Positions 54,145-63,485 of a stretch of 64,000 nucleotides of DNA are shown in pieces (positions within the stretch are counted from its first letter, which is position 1; every line of letters starts with the position of its first letter). The DNA is taken from NCBI GenBank assembly GCA_024280885.1, contig JAJRPF010000042.1:62001-126000 (forward strand), given 5' to 3'. Origin of the DNA: Planctomycetota bacterium (GTDB taxonomy: Bacteria; Planctomycetota; JAJSAM01; JAJVHW01). The notes beneath the pieces are model-generated. The model had not been told where the DNA came from. It was given only the letters and a program-made list of their open reading frames with translations, and ran no database searches. The position numbers were made by a program, and so were the translations under genes.

Positions 54145-54924
54145 TCAGGACGCTTCGCCGAGATCGAAGATCTCTTGCCAGGCGGCCGGCCCGTCGCCCG
54201 ACTCGGTGCTCGCGGGCACGGCGACTGCCGGTCCATCAGTCGCCGGGCGGCCCGGTGCCAGTGATCGCAGCGAAGGCAGTGGCAACGCATGCTGCGCGCC
54301 GCGGGCGTGCATGGAGTAGCCGAGACGCATCGAGATCGGCGGAAGATCGAGGCGGCCGACAATTGCGCCCCCCGAGAACCCATCCGTCAGTCCGGCAACC
54401 GCACCCGAGGGCTTCTTCACACGCTCCTTCGGTACGTAGGCCTCGGCATCCATCTCCGCCGCGACCCTCGCAATTGCACTGCGGACACCGACGTAGACGA
54501 AAGGCGTACTCTGGAGCAGATCCTGGAGGCGCGCCAGGGCGGCCGCCGTCGGCATCTCGCAAACCGCCACAGCGATGTAGCTGCCAAACGTCTCGATCGG
54601 GATCAGGCAATGCTCCTGGCAGAAGTCGGCCGGAAGAAGCGCCAGGGCCTCGAGCGGGATGGCGTACTCCGTGACGTCCACATAGGGCACGGTGTAATGC
54701 CGCGCGACGAGCTTCGCGAGATCCCACTCATCGAGCAGTTCGCGCTCGAAGAGGATCTGCGAGAGGAGCCGTCCCGTGACTTCGCTCTCAGCCTGCGCAT
54801 CCTCGACCTGCACGCGGTCGACGAGGGCCTCATCAAGGAGCACGTCATCGAGCCGAGTCCGACAGAGTTTTTCGAGTTGGCGGTTGTACATGGGCACGCT
54901 CACCGCGCTGTGCTCGGCCACCAT
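54145..54924 (-). CDS. Stand-alone MshEN (GspE/PilB N-terminal) domain protein
   Basis: 259 residues. TGRLLSQILFERELLDEWDL and VARHYTVPYVDVTEYAIPLE match the N-terminal domain of PilB/GspE/MshE, which binds cyclic-di-GMP in several family members. There is no ATPase domain; the C-terminal 100 residues are Pro/Ala/Gly-rich low complexity. It may regulate a pilus/secretion system with the PilM-PilN and PilO-like genes at 9236-11526. The start is not firmly supported. Confidence 0.75.
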   Translation of the reverse strand: MVAEHSAVSVPMYNRQLEKLCRTRLDDVLLDEALVDRVQVEDAQAESEVTGRLLSQILFERELLDEWDLAKLVARHYTVPYVDVTEYAIPLEALALLPADFCQEHCLIPIETFGSYIAVAVCEMPTAAALARLQDLLQSTPFVYVGVRSAIARVAAEMDAEAYVPKERVKKPSGAVAGLTDGFSGGAIVGRLDLPPISMRLGYSMHARGAQHALPLPSLRSLAPGRPATDGPAVAVPASTESGDGPAAWQEIFDLGEAS

Positions 54925-55073
54925 GGCAAAGCAGAAGCGCTGTTCCGGTATCGGTCACGCGGCAATGGTCGCTGTAGGGCGCGGAGGCGTGGCGAGCCCA
55001 GAATCACCGAGGTGGCGACGATTGACGACGCTACAGAGTTGCCTCTCGCTACACGCGCCTGACGTTGCCGCGT

Positions 55074-57812
55074 TCAGACATCGAGTTCTGCGACGTCCAA
55101 CGCATGGGTCTCGATGAAGCGCCGGCGGGGGGCAACCTGCTCGCCCATCAGGATCGTGAAGATCCGATCGGCGGCGACCGCGTCCTCGAGTCGAACGCGT
55201 AGCAGTGTCCTTACCTCGCGGTCCATCGTCGTCTCGCGGAGCTCTTCGGGGTTCATCTCGCCCAGACCCTTGAATCGCTTGACCTCGATCCCACGTTTGC
55301 CGATCCGGAGCACCCGCTCGGTCGCCTGACGGAGGTCTGCGACCCGGTACTCACCCTTGTCGTACGACACAACGAACCGCGGCTCGTCATCGACGGTACG
55401 GAGGTCGCTCGGCGCAAAGCCGAAGCCCTCAAGTTGGTCGAGCGCCGCAACCAAGGTCGGGCGCCACCGGAACTCGGCCAGCGAGCAATCGGGCTCCTCC
55501 GACGGGATCTCGTCGTCACCCTCGTGGAGCCAGATCAGCTCACGGGGGCTCTGCACACCACCCTGCTCGCCCTCACCGCCCTGCTCGCCATCACCACCCT
55601 GCTCGCCATCACCACCCTGCTCACCGTCGGGATCGCGGGCCTCGCTGGCTTCGCGCTCCCGGATCTCGGTAGTCAACGCGGCGTCGAATTGCTCGAACTC
55701 GTCCTCGGAGTAGAGATACCGAGCCTGACCGCCCGTCCGCCGCACACGGTAGAGCGGCAACTCGCCCTGATGGTTGCGCGCGGCCAGATACGCATCGAGG
55801 CTGACGCCGCGACGATTGAGTCGAGCGCGCACTTCGCCAAGTTGCGCCAGGACGCCCAACAGCGCGCGGAGATTGCTCCCGCTGACGGGCTCGCCGATCG
55901 CCTGGGCGTCGGCGTCCAGACGCTGAAGGTGAGCGTTGTCGATCCCGAGTCCGATCAACGTCTCGCGCATCTCGACCTCGGAGTGCACGTACTCCTTGCG
56001 CCGGCCACGCCGGACCTGGAAGAGAGGCGGCTGCGCGACGTAGATATGACCGCGGCGGATCAACTCCGGCATGTGGCGGAAGAAGAACGTCAGCAGAAGC
56101 GTCCGGATGTGACTGCCGTCCACGTCGGCGTCCGTCATGATGACGATCTTGCCGTAGCGCAGGCCGTCGGCATCGAACGAGTCAACACCGATCCCCGTAC
56201 CGAGAGCCTGAATGATCGTCAGGATTTCCTGGTGCCGCAGCATCTTGTCGATGCGCGCCTTCTCGACGTTCAGAATCTTGCCTCGCAACGGCAAGATCGC
56301 CTGCGTCCGACGATCGCGACCTTGCTTCGCGGAGCCGCCTGCAGAGTCTCCCTCCACCAGGAAGACCTCGGTCTCGTCGCGATTGCGGCTACTGCACTCG
56401 GCGAGCTTGCCGGGCAGGCCGCCGGAGCTTAGGGCTGTCTTGCGGCGGACGAGATCGCGCGACTTGCGCGCCGCCTCGCGGGCACGCATGGCAAGTGTGG
56501 CCTTCTGGATCATCGACTTGCCTACGGCCGGATGTTCTTCGAGGTAGGTCGAGAGGCCGTCGCTGATGATCTGCTCGACCGGCTTCTGGATCTCGCGGCT
56601 GCCGAGGTTGCGCTTCGACTGCCCGCCGAATTGCGGCTCCGGCATGCGCACCGAAATCACCGCGACCAAACCTTCGCGCCAGTCCTCGCCGTTCGGAGCT
56701 TCACCGTCCTTCACGAATCCCGCGGATTGGGTGTACTTGTTCATGGTGCGCGTCAACGCCGAACGAAACGCCGAGAGGTGAGTGCCGCCTTCGTACGTGT
56801 TGATCGCGTTCACGAACGAATAGAGCGTCTCCGAGTACGTCTCGTTGTACTGCAGCGCGACATCCACTTCGTACGGACCGTCGCGGCCGCGCAGATGGAT
56901 CGGGTCCGGGTTGACGACGTTGCGGTTCGCGTTCAGGTGCTTCACGAACGCGGCGATGCCACCGTCGTACTGGAAGTCGAGCTCGTGCTCACGCCCGGGA
57001 CGCTCATCGACCAGCCGAATGTGCAGACCCGGGGTGAGGAAGGCAAGCTCTCGGAGCCGTTGCGCAAGCGTGTCGAAGTGGAACTCCAGTTCGCTGAACA
57101 TCGTGTGATCGGGCCGGAATTGGATCGTCGTTCCGGAGTGTTCGGCGTCGCCGATAACGGCAATTGGCTGCGTGACATCACCGCGCTCGAAGGTCATCTG
57201 ATGCGCCTTGCCGTCGCGATGAACGGTCGCGATCAGCTTCTCGGAGAGCGCGTTCACGACGGAGACGCCGACGCCGTGAAGTCCGCCTGACACCTTGTAC
57301 GCCTGGCCCTCGAACTTCCCGCCGGCATGCAGTGTGGTCATGATGACCTCGAGCGCCGACGTGCCCGTGACCTGGTGGATGCCGACGGGGATGCCGCTGC
57401 CGTCGTCGGTCACACGGATCTCGTCGCCGGGCAGGATCGTCACGCTGATGGCGTTGCAGCGGTTCGCCATCGCCTCGTCGATCGAGTTATCCACGACCTC
57501 GAAGACCATGTGGTGCAGGCCCTCGGACGCGGTGTTCGGGATGTACATTCCCGGCCGCTTCCGCACCGCCTCGAGACCTTCGAGGATCTTGATCTGGTCG
57601 GCGCCGTAGTCCTCGGCGGCAACGTGTGCGTCGGAGTGATCGTCGTCCAGCGCGACGAGTATCGCGGTCGATGGCTCGTCGGCAGTGGACGACGGTTGGT
57701 CCGCGGATGACTCGTCGGGCGACTTCGGTGTGCCGTTCCCGTCGTTCTCTGCGTCAGGCTTCGTGTCGTCGGGGGTGCCAGAGTTGTCGGGCGTATCAGT
57801 GTTGTCGGTCAT
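55074..57812 (-). CDS. gyrB: DNA gyrase subunit B
   Basis: 912 residues from the ATG at 57812 with AGGA eight bases upstream; a GTG 24 nt earlier is the alternative. An acidic Asp/Ser/Thr N-terminal extension of about 70 residues precedes the GHKL ATPase (MVFEVVDNSIDEAMANRC, VTDDGSGIPVGIH, HAGGKFEGQAYKVSGGLHGV). The TOPRIM domain follows (EVFLVEGDSAGGSAKQGRDR, IMTDADVDGSHI), and the C-terminal motif KRFKGLGEMNPEELRETTMD. An insert of about 170 residues near 620-790 includes a tandem EQGGDG repeat. gyrA is not adjacent. Confidence 0.97.
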   Translation of the reverse strand: MTDNTDTPDNSGTPDDTKPDAENDGNGTPKSPDESSADQPSSTADEPSTAILVALDDDHSDAHVAAEDYGADQIKILEGLEAVRKRPGMYIPNTASEGLHHMVFEVVDNSIDEAMANRCNAISVTILPGDEIRVTDDGSGIPVGIHQVTGTSALEVIMTTLHAGGKFEGQAYKVSGGLHGVGVSVVNALSEKLIATVHRDGKAHQMTFERGDVTQPIAVIGDAEHSGTTIQFRPDHTMFSELEFHFDTLAQRLRELAFLTPGLHIRLVDERPGREHELDFQYDGGIAAFVKHLNANRNVVNPDPIHLRGRDGPYEVDVALQYNETYSETLYSFVNAINTYEGGTHLSAFRSALTRTMNKYTQSAGFVKDGEAPNGEDWREGLVAVISVRMPEPQFGGQSKRNLGSREIQKPVEQIISDGLSTYLEEHPAVGKSMIQKATLAMRAREAARKSRDLVRRKTALSSGGLPGKLAECSSRNRDETEVFLVEGDSAGGSAKQGRDRRTQAILPLRGKILNVEKARIDKMLRHQEILTIIQALGTGIGVDSFDADGLRYGKIVIMTDADVDGSHIRTLLLTFFFRHMPELIRRGHIYVAQPPLFQVRRGRRKEYVHSEVEMRETLIGLGIDNAHLQRLDADAQAIGEPVSGSNLRALLGVLAQLGEVRARLNRRGVSLDAYLAARNHQGELPLYRVRRTGGQARYLYSEDEFEQFDAALTTEIREREASEARDPDGEQGGDGEQGGDGEQGGEGEQGGVQSPRELIWLHEGDDEIPSEEPDCSLAEFRWRPTLVAALDQLEGFGFAPSDLRTVDDEPRFVVSYDKGEYRVADLRQATERVLRIGKRGIEVKRFKGLGEMNPEELRETTMDREVRTLLRVRLEDAVAADRIFTILMGEQVAPRRRFIETHALDVAELDV
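55561..55628. repeat. 18-bp tandem repeat inside gyrB
   Basis: Nearly four copies of CCCTGCTCGCC(A/C)TCACC(A/G) encode the peptide EQGG(D/E)G in the GyrB insert. Copies two and three are identical, so the copy number is probably variable between strains. Confidence 0.85.
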
Positions 57813-57903
57813 GTTATGTCCTCGCGCGATCGACACCGAAGCGTCATCGGCTCACCGTCTCGGCAGCCCATTCAAGACGCATCTCAGTCAAGACGCATCT
57901 CAG

Positions 57904-58287
57904 TCAGAAAACACCCAGCCGGAAACGAAGGCCCGTCACGCGTCCCGTCGGGTCCTCGCTCAGGAAACGATCCAGCAACTCGTCGCGGCGAAACCCCTGG
58001 AGCTCGTGCAGGAGTGCCGTCGAGCGTACCTCGATGGTCAGTACGCCTGCGCGCAGTGTCGCCGGTCGGGTCTCTCCGGCCAATTCAGGACCGGCCACGA
58101 ACTCCCACGTATCACGCATCTTGTCGCGGCGCTTGCGAACGGACGGCCGGACGTCACGCATGACGCGCTGAAGAATGTCAGCCATCGACTCTGGACCTGA
58201 GTACTTCGGTCGGCGCTCGCCAGCCCCGTGCTGTCCACTCCCCGGATGTCCAGCGCCGCCATAGCCAGCGCTCCCGTGACCGCTCAC
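57904..58287 (-). CDS. dciA: DUF721 / DciA-like protein
   Basis: 127 residues from a GTG overlapping the dnaN stop (GTGA). After a Gly/His/Ala N-terminus of about 30 residues comes the DUF721 domain (MADILQRVMRDVRPSVRKRR, TWEFVAGPELAGETRPATLR, GVLTIEVRSTALLHELQGFR). DciA loads the replicative helicase in bacteria lacking DnaC/DnaI. Between dnaN and gyrB is a common location for it. Confidence 0.85.
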   Translation of the reverse strand: MSGHGSAGYGGAGHPGSGQHGAGERRPKYSGPESMADILQRVMRDVRPSVRKRRDKMRDTWEFVAGPELAGETRPATLRAGVLTIEVRSTALLHELQGFRRDELLDRFLSEDPTGRVTGLRFRLGVF

Positions 58288-59390
58288 TCGAGACTGACCG
58301 GCATCACCACGTACGTGTACGAGCCCTCGGTGATCTTTCCGGGAGAGCCCTTGCCATTCCACTCGAGCGAGATGTCGTCACTGGTGACCACGCCGAGTGC
58401 ATCGAGGATGAACTCCGGATTGAAGCCCAGGACCTCGTCACTGCCGTCGTAACCGCACGCAATGCGTTCCTCGGCCGACCCATCGGCTGAGCGTGCGGAG
58501 ACGGTCAGGCCGTCTGCTGTGAACGCAAGCCGTACGCATTGCGCGTCGCGACTTGTGACCAACGACATGCGACGTAGCGCGGAGTGCAAGACTTCACGCG
58601 AGATCATGGCTGAGTGCGTGCAGGCTTCGGGAACGACGTCCTGGTAGCTAGGGAAGCTTCCCTCGACCAGCCGCGACACCATCGTGAGCGCACCTGTCCG
58701 GGCCCTGAAGTGGTTGTTACCGATCGAGAGCCAGACGGTTTCTTCGGGTCCACCGAGGCCCTTGTCGAGCTGCTGGAAGCCCTTCGTCGGCACGATGGCC
58801 CGCAACTCGGTTTCGCCCGGGTTGTTGCACGTGTCGCGCTCAAGTGCCAGGCGGCGCCCGTCGGTCGCGACCAACTCGATCGAGTCGCCAGTCACCTGGA
58901 TCAGCAACCCGTTCAGCGCGTAGCGCATGCGCTCCTTCGCGGCCGCGAACGCGGTGCGCTTGATCATGCGCCGGAGCGACCCCGCGGAGACGGCGACCTC
59001 TTCAGCACCTCCGACATCCGGGATCTCAGGGAAGTCCTCTGGAGACGGGCCCTGGATCTTGAAGCGGGCGTTGCCGCCTTGCAGCTTGCACTCGCGCCGG
59101 TCGGCGTCCCAGTCGAAGGAGACGGGCCCCTTCGGGAGTTCGCGCAGGATTGCCGCCAGGCGTTGAGCGGGGACAACGGACGTCCCGGGCCGATCGATCA
59201 CGAGTCGGTCCGTTGGACCGACTCGGATGTTCATGCCGATCTCGAGGTCGGTGGCCTGCAAGGTCAGCGTGTCCGCATCGCTCGTGATCTGGACGCATTC
59301 GTAGACCGGATGGACGCCCTTTGAGGCGACGACTCCGAGTACGCCTTGCACGGCCTTGTAGAGGTCATCTCGTTCGCAGCTGAAGCGCAT
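58284..59390 (-). CDS. dnaN: DNA polymerase III beta sliding clamp
   Basis: 368 residues, normal length. MRFSCERDDLYKAVQGVLG, then TSVVPAQRLAAILRELPKG, RYALNGLLIQVTGDSIELVATDGRRLA and the terminal VMPVSLE match the family. It forms the ring that holds polymerase on DNA. The stop overlaps the dciA start. Confidence 0.97.
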   Translation of the reverse strand: MRFSCERDDLYKAVQGVLGVVASKGVHPVYECVQITSDADTLTLQATDLEIGMNIRVGPTDRLVIDRPGTSVVPAQRLAAILRELPKGPVSFDWDADRRECKLQGGNARFKIQGPSPEDFPEIPDVGGAEEVAVSAGSLRRMIKRTAFAAAKERMRYALNGLLIQVTGDSIELVATDGRRLALERDTCNNPGETELRAIVPTKGFQQLDKGLGGPEETVWLSIGNNHFRARTGALTMVSRLVEGSFPSYQDVVPEACTHSAMISREVLHSALRRMSLVTSRDAQCVRLAFTADGLTVSARSADGSAEERIACGYDGSDEVLGFNPEFILDALGVVTSDDISLEWNGKGSPGKITEGSYTYVVMPVSLE

Positions 59391-60048
59391 GCTCTCTCCA
59401 CCACACCCGTCTTCTTACGGGTTCTTTATTGAGTAGTAGTCGTCATAGGGTCGGTGGATCCCGGGGATCCACGTCTTCCAGATGGCTGTTCCGAGCCCGG
59501 TGCGGGCCGTGTGCACGGTTCTCCCCAAGGTCATCCACAGTGGATCACCGGGGGTGAGTCTGTGCCGAACGTCGACACTTTCGTCCATGCCGCTTTTCGA
59601 CTGTGGACTACTGGCGAATTGTACCCAGCCCGAAAGACGCTTTCGAAGACACTTCGCACAGGCCTTGCACCGCGCGCCGGCGGCTGTGGACAACCTTCTG
59701 GGAATGTCCCGGACAAGCGTGGGACAGTCGGTGGAGACGCCGCCATAAGACGCTTGCAGCAAGCCGGTTAACGCGAACGCTGCGTGGTGGGGATACGCCT
59801 CCCCACCCGGTACGCGCTGGCGACTCTCTCTGAGCGAAGGGGGTTGCGGTCGGTTCGGTTGGCGCGCGGGAGCGCCGGTTGCAGTGATCGGCGCGGCGCT
59901 CAGCCGTCGCGCGCGCCCACGGTGGTCTGGTGCATCACGGTGGTCTGGTGCATACACGACCGGCTGCAAACACGGCCGGGTGCCAACACGAGCGTCCGCG
60001 CGGTTGGGAGCCCACAGTGGTCGGGCGCCCATAGCAGTGGTTTCCGGC
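59391..60048. other. Probable chromosomal origin region (oriC)
   Basis: 658 nt between dnaA and dnaN with no credible gene. It has DnaA-box-like sites one base off consensus at 59531-59539 (TCATCCACA) and 59685-59693 (TTGTCCACA on the minus strand), and a weaker one at 59602-59610. A short A+T-richer patch lies near dnaN (59418-59450). Direct repeats fill 59918-60060, and related CACG(A/G)CCGG iteron-like units lie at 59955-59990. Context and boxes make it the best oriC candidate in the window. Confidence 0.7.
59918..59953. repeat. 18-bp tandem direct repeat in oriC
   Basis: CACGGTGGTCTGGTGCAT occurs twice, back to back (59918-59935 and 59936-59953). Partial relatives (CAGTGGTC-like) occur at 59882, 60015 and 60036, so it may belong to a family of initiator-binding repeats. 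Confidence 0.75.
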
Positions 60049-61734
60049 CTATCCGCCGGTCCGAATGCGGCGGACGAGCATCTCGAGATCCTCGCGCAGG
60101 CGCGGGTTGGTCTCGATCTCGCGGGCAACCTTGTCGTTCGCGTAGATCACGGTCGTGTGGTCGCGGCCGCCGAACTGTCCACCGATCTCGACCAGCGAGT
60201 ACTCGGTCAGTCGCCGCGCCAGGTACATCGCCACCTGCCGGGGATGCGAGATCGACTTGTGGCGTCGCTTGCCGGTCAACTCCGAGACCTTGACGCTGAA
60301 ATGATCCGCGATGATCCGCAGGATCGTCTCGATCGAGACCTTGCGTTCTTTTGTGCGGACCAGGTCGCGGAGCGAATCCTGGGTCAGCTCCAGCGTGACG
60401 GGATTGCCTGTCAGCGACGCGAAGCTGCAGACGCGCAACACGGCCCCCTCGAGCTCGCGCACGTTCGCTGTGATGTGGTCAGCAATATAGAGCGCGGCGT
60501 CGTTGGGGAGATCGATGCCGCGGCGCTCGGCCTTCTTGCGCACGATCGAGACGCGTGTCTCGTGGTCGGGCGACTCGATCCCGGCGACGAGGCCCCACTT
60601 GAAGCGGCTGACCAGGCGATCCTCGAGTGTCGGGATTTCGACCGGTGGGCTATCGCACGACAGGACGATCTGCTTCTTCGAGTTGTAGAGCGTGTTGAAC
60701 GTGTGGAAGAACTCCTCCTGCGTTCGCTCCTTCTTCGCCAGGAAGTGAATGTCGTCGATCAGCAGCATGTCCACGTGGCGGTAGCGGTACCGGAAGTCCT
60801 TGATTTGCCCTTCCGCGACCGCAGCGATGAACTGGTTCACGAACGACTCGCAGGACAGGTAGATGACCCGCGCCTCGGGGTTCTTCATCAAGAAACGCGT
60901 GCAGATCGCCTGCAAGAGATGCGTCTTGCCAAGGCCCACCGCGCCATGCAGGAAGAGTGGGTTGTACGCGTGCCCGGGCTTGTTGCTGACGGCTGTTGCC
61001 GCGGCGTGCGCGAGTTGGTTGCTCGGCCCCTCGACGAAGTTCTCGAAGAGGTAGTCGTCGTTCAGGATCACGTCCGAGAGGAAGTTGCGGAAGCGGGGAT
61101 GGCCGAAGAGGTCGGAGCCGCTCGCGGCGAACGTTCGCGGTGCCCCGCGGCTTGGGCCTCGCGGAACCGACAACCCACCCGTCCGATATGATCCGCCCCG
61201 GGATCTCCCCCTCTGCGTGGCCCCTCGTCGGGGAGCCCCAGAGCCCCGGTTGCCCGGCTCTCTGCGTCCCGTCCCCCGTTGTCCTGCCTCACCGCGTCCC
61301 GGCTGCCGCGGGGTCGTCGGCGTGGCGCGCTGCGGATTGGCGTGGCCCAACTCTTCGCCACCTGGCCTGTTGTAGTTGGGCTCGTCCCCATCCCATGAGC
61401 GACTCGTCGTTGCGTCGCCGATCGTGCGCCGCCGCCGGGCTTGCGGTCGAGCCTGTGTCGGATCCGATTTGACGATGTCGACGCGCATCGCCGGCCCGGC
61501 CACTTGCGCCACCGCCGACTCGATCACGTCGCGGTAATACACCTCGAGCCAATCCGCGACGAAGCCGTTTGGGGCGGAAAAGACGATGACCCCATCCGGC
61601 GCCGCCTCGATTCGTAGTCCGCGAAACCAGCGCTGGAACTGCTGCGGCGTGACGCGTTCACGCAGAAGCGTGAGCACAGTGACTTGCAGGTTGGGAACGG
61701 ATCGCGCGTCGGGCATCGGAAGGGGGCGCTCCAT
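60049..61734 (-). CDS. dnaA: Chromosomal replication initiator DnaA
   Basis: 561 residues, about 100 longer than usual because of a Pro/Arg/Gly-rich linker (about 95-205) between domain I and the AAA+ domain. The Walker A is GAVGLGKTHL and Walker B is MLLIDDIHFL; the C-terminal DNA-binding signature is SISHPRQVAMYLARRLTEYS, with GGRDHTTVIYA. It recognises DnaA boxes and opens the origin. Confidence 0.97.
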   Translation of the reverse strand: MERPLPMPDARSVPNLQVTVLTLLRERVTPQQFQRWFRGLRIEAAPDGVIVFSAPNGFVADWLEVYYRDVIESAVAQVAGPAMRVDIVKSDPTQARPQARRRRTIGDATTSRSWDGDEPNYNRPGGEELGHANPQRATPTTPRQPGRGEAGQRGTGRREPGNRGSGAPRRGATQRGRSRGGSYRTGGLSVPRGPSRGAPRTFAASGSDLFGHPRFRNFLSDVILNDDYLFENFVEGPSNQLAHAAATAVSNKPGHAYNPLFLHGAVGLGKTHLLQAICTRFLMKNPEARVIYLSCESFVNQFIAAVAEGQIKDFRYRYRHVDMLLIDDIHFLAKKERTQEEFFHTFNTLYNSKKQIVLSCDSPPVEIPTLEDRLVSRFKWGLVAGIESPDHETRVSIVRKKAERRGIDLPNDAALYIADHITANVRELEGAVLRVCSFASLTGNPVTLELTQDSLRDLVRTKERKVSIETILRIIADHFSVKVSELTGKRRHKSISHPRQVAMYLARRLTEYSLVEIGGQFGGRDHTTVIYANDKVAREIETNPRLREDLEMLVRRIRTGG

Positions 61735-62127
61735 TTCCAGCGAGAGGGTGAGATTATTGTGACTGATCGGGCTGTGTTGCCGGGCCGGTATCCATGTCCG
61801 AGAGACCCTTCGGAACCCACTCCGGAAATCACTGTCCGGGCAGACCGGTAGCCTATTCGCAGATACGTCTACTTGATGGTGCGAGGTTCTGTCGGGAATG
61901 CGCTGCCATGGCTATGGCGGCTGCGCCTTCGCGGGAGATCGCCGTCATCACTCGCTGTCATCATCTCATCGGTGGCGTGCCATCGATGAGGCGTCGAATG
62001 TAAGTCACGCGGGGGCGCGTGTCAAAAGCCGCCGAGGCAGGTGGTGCAGCGCCCTGTAATCCAGCAGTGGCACAGCTTTCACGCCGATGATGCGTTCCGC
62101 GACGCGTCATTTTCGGACAACTTTTTT
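61735..62127. other. dnaA upstream interval
   Basis: No gene-like frame; in particular no rpmH, which often lies beside dnaA. A GAGATTATTGTGAC stretch just upstream of dnaA could be its promoter region. Nothing else is evident. Confidence 0.5.
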
Positions 62128-63324
62128 TCAGCGCGCGGTGTCCGGCTTCGGCGCGCCCGGCGGCTCTCCTGCGGAAGTGCTCGAGAGCGCGGCTCGGATG
62201 CGCGGGAGCGCGTCGCGCAGCGCGTCGAGGAGTCGCGCCACATCGCGCTCCGTCGACCCGACGCCGACCGACACCCGGATACACTCGGAGGCCTCCACGT
62301 CAGAGTGGCCAGCCGTCGTCAGGACACGCGGAGGCGTTCGGGCGCCGCTCGCGCAGGCGGTTCCGGTCGACACCCGAATGCCAACGCCGTCCAGGGCGGC
62401 GAGGACGGCGTCCCCGGGACACCCGGCGAAGCGAACCAGGAGCGTGTTTGGGAGCGCGTGGTCTGGCGTCACGACGTCGCCGCCGCCGAACTCGCCGACG
62501 AACGCTCGGAGCGGCTGGAGGAGTGCGCGCCACGCGGCGCCATGCGCGGCCGGCCATGATCGTGCGACTGTAGCCGCCGCCGCAAAGCCGGCCGCCAGCG
62601 CAACCGCTTCGGTGCCGGCGCGGCGGCCCCGCTCCTGCGCGGCCTCGCCATCCGGCGCCTTGAATGCCGCGCCGTCGCGGATGACCAACGCGCCGATACC
62701 CCGCGGTCCGCCCATCTTGTGAGCGGAGAACGCCAACGTCGCCGCTCCGAGAGCCTGGAACTCCACGTGAACGCGGCCGACGAGCTGGGCTGCGTCGCAA
62801 TGCAGGCTCGCTTCGGGCAGTGCGCGCCCGATGTCGGCGACTGGTTGGAGCGCGCCGGTTACCGATTGCGCGGCGGAAATCGAAAGCACGCATGGCTGCT
62901 CTCCCGTGGCCGAGGCTAGGTCGGCGACGGAGACCACGCCCTGCGCGTCAACCCCAACAACCGCGACGTCGACGCCGTCCTCCCTGAGCGCCTCGGCGAG
63001 TATGAGTGTTCCGGGATGAGCGGCCTCGGTGAGCACCATGCGTCGCTTCTCTCGCGGGAGAGCCCCGAGGAGGCCCCGGATTCCGAGCGCGTTCGACTCG
63101 CTCGTGCCGGATGTGAAGACGACCTCTGAGGCGTCAGCACCGACCAGGTCGGCGACGGCCTGACGCGCGTCACCCAGAACGCGGCGCAGACGCCGGCCCG
63201 CCGCATGGGTGCTGCTCGGGTTGCCCGGACCGATGTCGAGAGCACGCAGGATCGCGGCCCGCGCCTCGGGGAGGAGCGGCGCCGATGCATCGTGGTCGAG
63301 GTAGATCTCTTCAGGCTGGGCCAT
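62128..63324 (-). CDS. Cysteine desulfurase (NifS/IscS-like)
   Basis: 398 residues from the ATG at 63324. The PLP-lysine motif is SAHKMGGPRGIGALV, and the active-site Cys lies in STGTACASGARTPP. The opening HDASAPLLPEARAAILRAL replaces the common NAATTPLDP-like motif. It moves sulfur from cysteine onto an active-site Cys for Fe-S clusters or tRNA thiolation; NifS-like enzymes can also mobilise selenium from selenocysteine. No iscU or sufE is adjacent. Confidence 0.93.
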   Translation of the reverse strand: MAQPEEIYLDHDASAPLLPEARAAILRALDIGPGNPSSTHAAGRRLRRVLGDARQAVADLVGADASEVVFTSGTSESNALGIRGLLGALPREKRRMVLTEAAHPGTLILAEALREDGVDVAVVGVDAQGVVSVADLASATGEQPCVLSISAAQSVTGALQPVADIGRALPEASLHCDAAQLVGRVHVEFQALGAATLAFSAHKMGGPRGIGALVIRDGAAFKAPDGEAAQERGRRAGTEAVALAAGFAAAATVARSWPAAHGAAWRALLQPLRAFVGEFGGGDVVTPDHALPNTLLVRFAGCPGDAVLAALDGVGIRVSTGTACASGARTPPRVLTTAGHSDVEASECIRVSVGVGSTERDVARLLDALRDALPRIRAALSSTSAGEPPGAPKPDTAR

Positions 63325-63485
63325 CTGCTGGTTGCCACTCTCTTTGGAGCGGACCCCTTCGGTGTGAATTGCTGCACTGCGACCCGGCTTTGGCACCGCT
63401 CAAGACGCATGGCCGCGCGTTTCGATAGGCAGTCAGTTGGCCGCTGCGTCACGACGAGTGACGGAGCGCAGCAGACTGCCCCAAT

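Noticed and set aside
55561..55628. CRISPR-like repeat
   Set aside because: Contiguous 18-bp coding tandem repeat in gyrB, with no spacers.
59884..61191. 435-codon plus-strand frame across oriC and dnaA
   Set aside because: Its larger part is antisense to dnaA and the rest is low-complexity translation of origin repeats.
61735..62127. rpmH/rnpA beside dnaA
   Set aside because: Checked both strands for the short basic L34 protein; not present.
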